Below are positions 1-5,619 of a stretch of 10,996 nt of DNA, piece by piece (position 1 is the stretch's first letter; every line of letters starts with the position of its first letter). A model generated the notes under the pieces. The model made no database searches. It worked only from the letters and a program-made list of their open reading frames with translations, and was not told where the DNA came from. The position numbers and the translations under genes were made by a program. Location: positions 1 to 10,996 of the forward strand of contig JAVWJE010000069.1 of NCBI GenBank assembly GCA_036639135.1. Reading direction: 5' to 3'. Source of the stretch: Carnobacterium_A sp036639135 (GTDB lineage Bacteria; Bacillota; Bacilli; Lactobacillales; Carnobacteriaceae).

Positions 1-1
1 C

Positions 2-46
2 ATAGCTTTATTCAATTGGATAACTTTACTCACCGACCCTATTTGA
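2..46 (+). CDS. possible 3' end of a gene running in from the left
   Basis: Reading in frame 2, the first bases give a plausible hydrophobic C-terminus of 14 residues (IALFNWITLLTDPI) followed by TGA at 44-46. The stop is 16 nt before a strong hairpin terminator whose T-run lies on the plus strand, which is the arrangement expected at the end of a plus-strand gene. Only 14 codons are visible, so no family can be assigned. The competing reading is a minus-strand gene starting with GTG at 33-31 or ATG at 3-1 and leaving the window. I prefer the plus-strand reading because of the terminator polarity, but support is weak. Confidence 0.3.
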   Translation: MALFNWITLLTDPI

Positions 47-62
47 CAAAGAGCCACAATTT

Positions 63-113
63 AAAACGCTCTAAGTTACTGGCTATCAGTAACTTAGGGC
101 GTTTTATTTTTCT
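63..113 (+). terminator. intrinsic terminator, plus-strand polarity
   Basis: Arms 63-80 and 88-105 form an 18-bp stem with a single G-U pair and a 7-nt loop (GGCTATC). It is followed by a T-rich tail at 107-113. On the minus strand the stem is equally good but is followed by A-rich sequence, so the T-tail favours termination of a plus-strand transcript entering from the left. It may also stop leftward transcripts from the dehydrogenase gene. Confidence 0.8.
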
Positions 114-175
114 AATTTCCAAAAAATTCTTTCTGTTATATTGGTGTTGTTTTCAACTGTTTTTTCGTCTGATGC

Positions 176-289
176 CTATTTATATACACTTCTTAATACT
201 GAAATCCAGCTAAAAAGTGTACCAATCGTAATAACGAATATTACGGCTACATCTATAATTAACCACCAATCATAAAACTTCTCTTCATT
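176..289 (-). pseudogene. possible decayed small membrane protein
   Basis: After the dehydrogenase stop (TAA, 298-296) the same minus-strand frame has one sense codon, a TAG, and then stays open from 289 to a TAG at 178-176. The 37 codons encode an acidic start, a tryptophan pair, a hydrophobic run of about 20 residues (IIDVAVIFVITIGTLFSWIS) and a basic tail (VLRSVYK). That is the shape of a single-pass membrane peptide. There is no ATG, GTG or TTG in frame. An ATG at 288-286 starts a different frame that ends after 9 codons (MKRSFMIGG), and a one-base shift in its TTTT run would join it to the hydrophobic frame. There is no clear Shine-Dalgarno sequence. It could be a remnant of a small membrane gene, or chance hydrophobicity in AT-rich DNA. 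Confidence 0.25.
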
Positions 290-295
290 CTATTC

Positions 296-1180
296 TTATA
301 GCTTGTCTTTTATCTTATTCACAATACCTTTTACAGGAGTTGTAGCTGGTTCAATATCAATCGATTTTTGAACGAGTTCATGTCTTTCTCCCAAATTCTC
401 GTCGGATTTTTTATGCCACAATTCTTTTTGTCTTTTTTTAACCATCGCTTCCATTGCTTTTGGAATGACATTTCGGTAGTTATTTGTTTCGCCCGTTAGC
501 ACTTTGATGCCTTCTTTGATGAGTTCTTCCGGATTCAATTGTTCATAAGGAAATGCTAACTGTTTATAGTCAAAAAGTCGTTCTTCCGGATTATCTTGCC
601 ATGTTTTCCATGCCTCAAACTCACGGTCATTGAATCCAGTTAAATAAGGTCCTGGGTTGATGACTGCCACTTGTACCTTGAACTCTTGAAGTTCTTTGCT
701 AAGTGATTCGGCAAATGCTTCTAAAGTAAATTTTGATCCGCCATAAGGTCCCGATAACGGGTCTGCCATCAGACCGGAAACAGAAGACATAAACACGATT
801 TTCCCTCTTTGTTTTTTAACCATTGCCTTAGCTATTTTTTGAGTCAATAGGATTGGTCCGAATACGTTTACTTCAAATTGATTGCGCAAGTGTTCCTCTG
901 GTATATCCACTAATGAACCACCTTCAGAAATTCCGGCGTTATTCAATAATACATCTACATCCCAAGTACATGCTCTTTCTCTATCTGCTGGATTGGTCAC
1001 ATCTAGTTTCTCAACTTGTATATCAAGTTTCTTTTCTTTTGCTTCTTTTTCAAACGCGGATACTTCTGACATTGTTTCGACTCCTGCGATGACCTTTTCC
1101 CCTTGTTCTGCCAAACCTAAAGCAATGCCTTTTCCAAACCCGGTTCCTGCACCCGTAATAAGAAACGTTTCTTGTACCAT
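296..1180 (-). CDS. SDR family NAD(P)-dependent oxidoreductase
   Basis: This is a 294-residue classical short-chain dehydrogenase/reductase with a Rossmann fold. It begins with the cofactor motif TGAGTGFG (residues 9-16), followed by NNAG (80-83), the structural Asn in FEVNVFG (N105) and the catalytic triad S133, Y146 and K150 (YGGSK). PG (176-177) follows in the usual place after the active site. The C-terminal part after about residue 190 is longer and more charged than in 250-residue classical members and probably forms a substrate lid; it does not identify the substrate. The start is fixed by AGGAGG at 1194-1189, 8 nt before ATG. The gene is monocistronic as far as visible: a promoter lies upstream and no same-strand gene follows closely except a possible remnant. 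The protein is soluble and cytoplasmic. The oxidoreductase class is secure; the substrate is unknown. Confidence 0.95.
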   Translation of the reverse strand: MVQETFLITGAGTGFGKGIALGLAEQGEKVIAGVETMSEVSAFEKEAKEKKLDIQVEKLDVTNPADRERACTWDVDVLLNNAGISEGGSLVDIPEEHLRNQFEVNVFGPILLTQKIAKAMVKKQRGKIVFMSSVSGLMADPLSGPYGGSKFTLEAFAESLSKELQEFKVQVAVINPGPYLTGFNDREFEAWKTWQDNPEERLFDYKQLAFPYEQLNPEELIKEGIKVLTGETNNYRNVIPKAMEAMVKKRQKELWHKKSDENLGERHELVQKSIDIEPATTPVKGIVNKIKDKL

Positions 1181-1226
1181 CTGCTATTCCTCCTAAAAGT
1201 ATTAATAGACTTGTTATCCTATAAGA

Positions 1227-1257
1227 AGTATAGCAGTATTAGGAAAACGTTTTCCAA
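1227..1257 (-). promoter_or_regulatory. promoter of the SDR gene with an overlapping palindrome
   Basis: On the minus strand a good -10 hexamer TATACT lies at 1232-1227. A -35-like TTGGAA lies at 1257-1252 with a long 19-nt spacer. A perfect 14-bp palindrome GGAAAACGTTTTCC (1242-1255) overlaps the -35 and the spacer, so a protein bound there would block polymerase. It matches the CcpA catabolite-response (cre) consensus TGNAANCGNTNNCA except at the two outermost positions. CcpA or another LacI-family repressor is therefore a reasonable guess, not a demonstrated one. Confidence 0.5.
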
Positions 1258-1260
1258 TGA

Positions 1261-1375
1261 TATGCACTAGTTCTCGTAATTCTTGTTTTCAAATTTCTAA
1301 AATACTTGTGTCTAGGTAACTTATCTTTAAAATCATTCATAAGGCATTAAAAACAACCAGACCCATTTTTTAACA
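1261..1375. other. intergenic, no gene seen
   Basis: This part of the 380-nt gap between the SDR gene start and the end of the ABC operon is AT-rich. It has no reading frame with a ribosome binding site and no convincing hairpin. Confidence 0.5.
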
Positions 1376-1558
1376 TGAAAAAAAAGCGAGACAAAAAGCA
1401 TTTAGACCTGAATTACTGAAGTGAATAAGCGTAATCAGGTAACAAAATAACTAATATTATTCATTAAGCTGACGTCGGATATTCTTTTTTGAACACGTTC
1501 TAGAATAAACTTTTGAATATAAAAAGGAGGTTGAGACTTTTGTCCCGACCTCCTTTTT
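1376..1558. repeat. hairpin-rich miniature repeat element (EFAR-like)
   Basis: This non-coding block of about 180 bp has related inverted ends: GCGAGACAAAAAG near the left end (1386-1398) and, read from the other strand at the right end, GTCGGGACAAAAG (1550-1538). It contains two separate stem-loops. The first pairs 1406-1416 with 1431-1440 (ACCTGA-TTAC, one bulged A, 14-nt loop). The second is the long terminator hairpin 1521-1558. Size, palindromic ends and two independent stem-loops match what is known of EFAR miniature elements of Enterococcus faecalis, which often sit directly after genes. I see only one copy here, so repetitiveness is inferred from architecture. Confidence 0.45.
1521..1558 (-). 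terminator. terminator of the ABC exporter operon
   Basis: A 17-bp stem (1521-1537 with 1542-1558) has a 4-nt loop, one G-U and one A-C pair, and an A/T-rich base that supplies the U-run. It starts 2 nt beyond the stop codon of the downstream ABC gene. Polarity is nearly symmetrical, so it could also stop plus-strand transcripts. The arms contain AAGGAGGT (1524-1531) and its complement ACCTCCTT (1548-1555). Confidence 0.75.
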
Positions 1559-1560
1559 AT

Positions 1561-3366
1561 TTACTGTTCATTGGTTTCCAATTCACCTGTTTTTTCTTGG
1601 TATGTCTGCAATTGATACATATCATAATACATTCCTTTTTTATCGATTAGTTCATCGTGACTGCCTTGTTCAACAATTTCACCATTATTCAACACTAAGA
1701 TCTTATCTGCGTCTTTAATAGTAGATAACCGATGAGCGATAATCAATGACGTCCGGCCTTTACGCATATTGGCTAAACCTTTTTGGATTTTCCCTTCTGT
1801 TTCTGTGTCAATATTAGCAGTTGCTTCATCCAAGATTAAAATCCGGGGTGAACGTAGAATCGTTCTAGCAAAACTAATCAATTGCTTTTCACCAGCAGAT
1901 AAACTTGCCCCTCGTTCAATAACTTTAGATGCATAACCCTTTTCCATTTCAGCTATAAAATCATCCGCATAAACAAATTCTGCTGCTTTTTGAACTTCTT
2001 CATCAGTATAAGATGCATCGTACATCCGAATATTATCCGCAATATTTCCATAAAACAAAAAGCTATCCTGCAAGACTAATCCCATTTTGTTTCGAAGTTC
2101 TTTTATGGGCATATCTTTTAAGGAGTACCCATCGATGATTATCTCCCCTTCATGATACTCATAAAATCGCATCAGTACATTGATGATGGAACTTTTACCT
2201 GATCCCGTTTGGCCTACTAAAGCAACGGTTTGACCCGGTTTCACTTCAAAACTAATATCACGTAAAACTTGTTTTTGGCCATCATATGAAAAATTTAAAT
2301 GGCTCACTTTGATGTGCCCATCTGTAATCAGACCATTTTTTTCTTGTGTAGGTTGGGGTGCTAGTTCATCGCTTTCCAGCAATCCTTTAACACGGTGTCC
2401 AGCAACAATCCCATCTTGTAAAGAACTCAAACTATTCATCATCTGACTAATCGGTTGAAAAAATGAACGTGAATACGCTGTAAAGGCATACACCAGTCCA
2501 ATATCAACAGCATTTTGGCTCCAATCTTGGTACCCAAAAATAAGCAGCACGACTACTAAAGCAAGAGATTCAATCACGTTAATTGCAGGTGCTAGTAATA
2601 AGGCATTCATACTATACATTGAGCGACGAGAAGCGACGTATTCTTGATTAATACTATCGAAATCTTCTATAAAATTCTGTTCTTGATGGTATTTTTGGAT
2701 AATACTCATTCCACTAATAGATTCGCTTAAACTAGCATTCAGTTGACTCAATATATTTCTCATCCGACTATATACTAGAGTGCTTTTCTTTCGATAAACT
2801 CCTGCCATCCAAATGATAAAAGGAATAAATAAAAGAAAGACTAGAGCCATCCGCCAGTTCAATGCAAACATAGCAATCGTGATAGCAATAACACTAAATA
2901 ACCCATTAGAAATATTTAAAAAGACTGTCCAAAACTCTTTAATTGTTTCGGTGTCATTTGTTACTCTAGAAACAAGGGTACCAGCAGGAGTTTGGTCAAA
3001 ATACCTCATTCCCAATGAACCAACTTTTTCGTATAATTTATTTCGAATATTTCCTACGGTTTTTTCAGAAGCTGTATTAAAAAGAAAATCTTTTCCGTAA
3101 GAAAATAAAGCTTTAAGAATAGTTAATACACCATAAAACGTTACTACATGAACGGTAATGTCCATTGTTGCTGTTCCTTTTGCTAAATAAGTATCTATAT
3201 AGCGCTGAATAATGATTGGTAAATAAGCTGCAATAGCTGAACTTAATGCTAAAAAGATAAAAGAAATTAGAAACAGAAATTTATGAGGTTTTGCAAACCG
3301 CATCAGGGTAAGTAGAACCTGGCCTGATTCTTTAGTGGAAAAGGTAGTTTGTTTTTGTTCCGCCAT
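1561..3366 (-). CDS. heterodimeric ABC exporter, YheH/BmrD-like subunit (canonical ATPase site)
   Basis: This is a 601-residue half-transporter with an N-terminal six-helix exporter membrane domain (about residues 20-330) fused to a nucleotide-binding domain. ATPase motifs are Walker A GQTGSGKSS (385-393), Q-loop Q433, signature LSAGE (489-493), Walker B ILILD (509-513) with the catalytic glutamate E514, and switch histidine H545. The signature departs from LSGGQ while the Glu is intact. The partner encoded just upstream has the reverse pattern, so the dimer would have one full and one degenerate ATP site, as in LmrCD, BmrCD (YheI/YheH), EfrAB and TM287/288. The start ATG overlaps the partner's TAA by one base (TAATG), with GGAGGG 6 nt before it, indicating translational coupling. 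The expected role is export of amphipathic drugs or toxic compounds across the cell membrane; the substrate cannot be read from sequence. Confidence 0.93.
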   Translation of the reverse strand: MAEQKQTTFSTKESGQVLLTLMRFAKPHKFLFLISFIFLALSSAIAAYLPIIIQRYIDTYLAKGTATMDITVHVVTFYGVLTILKALFSYGKDFLFNTASEKTVGNIRNKLYEKVGSLGMRYFDQTPAGTLVSRVTNDTETIKEFWTVFLNISNGLFSVIAITIAMFALNWRMALVFLLFIPFIIWMAGVYRKKSTLVYSRMRNILSQLNASLSESISGMSIIQKYHQEQNFIEDFDSINQEYVASRRSMYSMNALLLAPAINVIESLALVVVLLIFGYQDWSQNAVDIGLVYAFTAYSRSFFQPISQMMNSLSSLQDGIVAGHRVKGLLESDELAPQPTQEKNGLITDGHIKVSHLNFSYDGQKQVLRDISFEVKPGQTVALVGQTGSGKSSIINVLMRFYEYHEGEIIIDGYSLKDMPIKELRNKMGLVLQDSFLFYGNIADNIRMYDASYTDEEVQKAAEFVYADDFIAEMEKGYASKVIERGASLSAGEKQLISFARTILRSPRILILDEATANIDTETEGKIQKGLANMRKGRTSLIIAHRLSTIKDADKILVLNNGEIVEQGSHDELIDKKGMYYDMYQLQTYQEKTGELETNEQ

Positions 3367-5120
3367 TACATTCCCTCCCCATCTAATTTTTTCTCTAACT
3401 GTTGTTTTTGGTACATATCACTGTACCACCCGTTTATATTGATTAATTGTTGATGAGTACCGCGTTCACTCATTTTTCCTTTTTCCATTACGATGATCTC
3501 ATCCGCATGCATGATTGAACTAATGCGATGAGCAGAAATAATGGTTGTTTTATGGCTTCGCTCTTGTTTAAGAGAATTTAAAATTGTTTCTTCTGTTTGC
3601 GCATCTACCGCCGAAAGAGAATCATCTAAAATCAAGCATTCTGGTTCTACAGCTAATGCTCTAGCAATAGCTATCCGCTGTTTTTGTCCACCAGATAAAG
3701 AAACTCCTCGTTCGCCAACTTTTGTATCGTATCCTTCAGGAAATTCTAAAATGTCTTCGTGAATATTAGCTAATCGTGCGTACTTTTCAACTTCTCCTTG
3801 AGATAACGTTGGGTTTCCAAAGCGAATATTCTCACGAATAGTTGTCGAAAATAAAAAGTTTTCTTGCGGAACAATAGCTATTCCTTTTTTCAATGATTCT
3901 AATGCGTAATTTTTTATATTAATATCATTATATGAGATCGTTCCTTCATACTGATCATAATCACGCATCAGCAATTTGTATAACGTACTCTTTCCAGAAC
4001 CTGTTCTGCCAACGACACCTAGCATTTTTCCTTTTTTCAATGCAAAAGAAATAGTGGTTAAAGCAGGATGCACATCATCTGGATAAGTAAAAGATTGAAT
4101 ATCGAAGTCAATATCTCCATCTAAAGGTTGATGATAAGCATCTTTAGCTTCTACGATAGAAGGGGTATATTCTAATAAAGTTTCTACCCGATCATAAGCA
4201 GCACTCCCACGTTCGAGAGTATTAATTAGACCACCTACAGCTAATAAAGGCCACTGCATCATACCAATATAACTAATGAAAGCCACTAAATCCCCAATAG
4301 AAATGCGTCCAATCTGAACAAAATTCCCACCAACTAATAACGCAATTACATACGTTAATCCCATGATGATTTCGATACTTGGACTGAGAGCTGCTTTTAA
4401 TTTATAAACACGTTGATTCTTGTCTACTACCTTTCGTGTCTCTTCCTTGAATGCCGAAAAATCTTCTTTTTCTTCACCAAATGTTTTAAGAACTTTCATG
4501 CCTGTTACACTTTCTTGAACGTGGTTATTCATTGAAGAAAAAGCTTGTAAAGCACCTCGGTAACGTGCATGTATCATTTTGCCTAAATACGTTGAGACAA
4601 AAATTAAAATTGGTAACGGTAAAATAGCTATCAGAGTTAGCTTCCAATCAATGAAAAAGAACATTGAAAAGAGTGTAATCCCGCCTAAAGATAAAGCATC
4701 TGTTAACGTTAAGACACCATCAGCAGCAACAAACCGAATAGCTGCTAAGTCGTTTGTTGCATGAGCCATCAAATCTCCTGTACGGTATTTTTGGTAAAAT
4801 TCAGCATCCATACGTGTAAAAAATGAAAATAAACGATTACGTAATATAGATTCGATCAATGTCGAGTTTCCAAATAATGCTATTCTCCAACCGTATCGTA
4901 GAGCATACATCACAAGCGAGAAAATAAGTATGAGTGAAACAAAAAAGAGTAAAATCTTCCAATTTAGCGTTCCTGCTATAAAATGGTCAATAAGGGTACC
5001 GATAATTTTAGGATTCATCACTTGTAAAATAGCACAAATAATCAAAGCTATCACACCTAAAGCATAACTTTTCCAGCGTAATTTAAAGAACCACCCATAT
5101 TTTTTAAACGTATCAAACAT
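3366..5120 (-). CDS. heterodimeric ABC exporter, YheI/BmrC-like subunit (degenerate ATPase site)
   Basis: This is a 584-residue half-transporter. Its exporter-type membrane domain covers about residues 15-310 (helices near 19-36, 55-75, 140-176 and 250-290), followed by the nucleotide-binding domain: Walker A GRTGSGKST (371-379), Q-loop Q419, canonical signature LSGGQ (475-479), Walker B LILD (496-499), then D500 where the catalytic Glu is normally found, and switch H531. Asp for Glu makes its own ATP site weakly hydrolytic; its intact LSGGQ completes the active site of the partner. Length and N-terminal sequence resemble Bacillus YheI. It is the first gene of the pair, with AAAGGG 9 nt before ATG. 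The arsR-type regulator lies upstream on the same strand, but a terminator and a candidate promoter separate the two. Heterodimer function is well supported; the drug spectrum is unknown. Confidence 0.93.
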   Translation of the reverse strand: MFDTFKKYGWFFKLRWKSYALGVIALIICAILQVMNPKIIGTLIDHFIAGTLNWKILLFFVSLILIFSLVMYALRYGWRIALFGNSTLIESILRNRLFSFFTRMDAEFYQKYRTGDLMAHATNDLAAIRFVAADGVLTLTDALSLGGITLFSMFFFIDWKLTLIAILPLPILIFVSTYLGKMIHARYRGALQAFSSMNNHVQESVTGMKVLKTFGEEKEDFSAFKEETRKVVDKNQRVYKLKAALSPSIEIIMGLTYVIALLVGGNFVQIGRISIGDLVAFISYIGMMQWPLLAVGGLINTLERGSAAYDRVETLLEYTPSIVEAKDAYHQPLDGDIDFDIQSFTYPDDVHPALTTISFALKKGKMLGVVGRTGSGKSTLYKLLMRDYDQYEGTISYNDINIKNYALESLKKGIAIVPQENFLFSTTIRENIRFGNPTLSQGEVEKYARLANIHEDILEFPEGYDTKVGERGVSLSGGQKQRIAIARALAVEPECLILDDSLSAVDAQTEETILNSLKQERSHKTTIISAHRISSIMHADEIIVMEKGKMSERGTHQQLININGWYSDMYQKQQLEKKLDGEGM

Positions 5121-5147
5121 CTATTTCATCCCTTTCGTTTTATCCTT

Positions 5148-5169
5148 TGTCATTTTATAGAGAATGACA
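5148..5169 (-). promoter_or_regulatory. inverted repeat in the leader of the ABC operon, candidate promoter/operator
   Basis: Seven-base arms TGTCATT (5148-5154) and AATGACA (5163-5169) flank an 8-base centre. On the minus strand the centre contains TATAAA (5159-5154), a reasonable -10 whose start point would lie about 27 nt before the ABC start codon. The -35 is poor (TTTATG, 18-nt spacer). The symmetry suggests a dimeric repressor site on the promoter. Alternatively it is simply a weak RNA hairpin. Confidence 0.4.
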
Positions 5170-5180
5170 GCTTTATCCAT

Positions 5181-5214
5181 AAAAAAAAATAGAAAGAAAA
5201 CTTCCTATTTTTTT
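5181..5214 (-). terminator. terminator after the arsR-type gene
   Basis: On the minus strand, arms 5214-5201 and 5196-5183 pair over 14 bp (one G-U pair) around a TTTT loop and continue into a run of nine T. It lies 28 nt after the regulator's stop and would limit read-through into the ABC genes. The stem is mostly A-T, so termination may be partial. Confidence 0.6.
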
Positions 5215-5242
5215 AATAAGAGTCCGTTTAGTTATTTTATTC

Positions 5243-5536
5243 TCACCTATCCTTAACGTCTCCATGTATTGAAGTAAATTTAATCGTATCTGTCACCAGT
5301 TGGTTTATTTCCTTCTCATTTAAAGAATAGTAATGCCAAGTTCCTGTTTTTTTAACAGTTACTAAGCCTACATCTACAAGAACATTTAGATGGTGAGATA
5401 AAGTAGGCTGCGTAAAATCAAATTGCTTCAGAATATCACAAGCACATAACTCACCATACGATAGCATGTCTACTATTTTGACACGCTTAGGATCAGATAA
5501 TGCTTTCATCACTTTTGCATAAGATTCATAGTCCAT
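5243..5536 (-). CDS. ArsR/SmtB family transcriptional regulator, arsenite/antimonite-sensor type
   Basis: This is a 97-residue winged-helix repressor. KALSDPKRVKIVDML (11-25) is the family's N-terminal helix pair, ELCACDIL (29-36) carries the thiol pair C31 and C33 in the ArsR metal-box position, QPTLSHHLNVLVDVGLV (43-59) is the recognition helix region, and WHYYSL (67-72) is the wing. The ELCACD...QPTLSHH stretch closely resembles staphylococcal plasmid ArsR proteins that sense As(III)/Sb(III); the third cysteine of E. coli ArsR (C37) is Leu here, and two thiols are known to suffice in such proteins. The start has AGAGG 7 nt upstream. No arsB, arsC or arsA is in view; the next genes are an ABC exporter pair. 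It probably represses its own promoter through the site overlapping the -10, and may also control the exporter. Family call is secure; the ligand is inferred. Confidence 0.92.
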   Translation of the reverse strand: MDYESYAKVMKALSDPKRVKIVDMLSYGELCACDILKQFDFTQPTLSHHLNVLVDVGLVTVKKTGTWHYYSLNEKEINQLVTDTIKFTSIHGDVKDR

Positions 5537-5574
5537 ACTCAGACCTCTTTTCTCTTCACTTTTGCCACCTTACT

Positions 5575-5603
5575 AATATAGATGATATTCTATCTATCTG
5601 CAA
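5575..5603 (-). promoter_or_regulatory. promoter and likely operator of the arsR-type gene
   Basis: On the minus strand, -35 TTGCAG (5603-5598), an exact 17-nt spacer and -10 TATATT (5580-5575) form a near-ideal sigma-A promoter. An inverted repeat ATAGAT-8-ATCTAT (5578-5583 and 5592-5597) covers the spacer and reaches into the -10. That is where ArsR-family repressors bind for autoregulation. The -35 starts 16 nt after the topB stop codon, with no terminator between them, so topB transcripts may also read into this gene. Confidence 0.65.
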
Positions 5604-5619
5604 CTTTTTTAAAGGGATA

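Noticed and set aside
1..33. Possible N-terminus of a minus-strand gene starting with GTG at 33-31.
   Set aside because: There is no well-spaced Shine-Dalgarno sequence or promoter, and the terminator polarity suits a plus-strand gene better. It cannot be settled without sequence to the left.
16..213. A 65-codon plus-strand frame beginning with TTG.
   Set aside because: It runs straight through a strong terminator hairpin, has no ribosome binding site and has no recognisable domain.
853..1196. Plus-strand frames of 79 and 104 codons opposite the SDR gene.
   Set aside because: They are antisense to a well-conserved gene, have no ribosome binding sites and give low-complexity Ser/Leu-rich products.
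1374..1418. A 14-codon frame MKKKRDKKHLDLNY.
   Set aside because: It has no ribosome binding site and lies inside the hairpin-rich repeat element; it is very basic and short, most likely chance.
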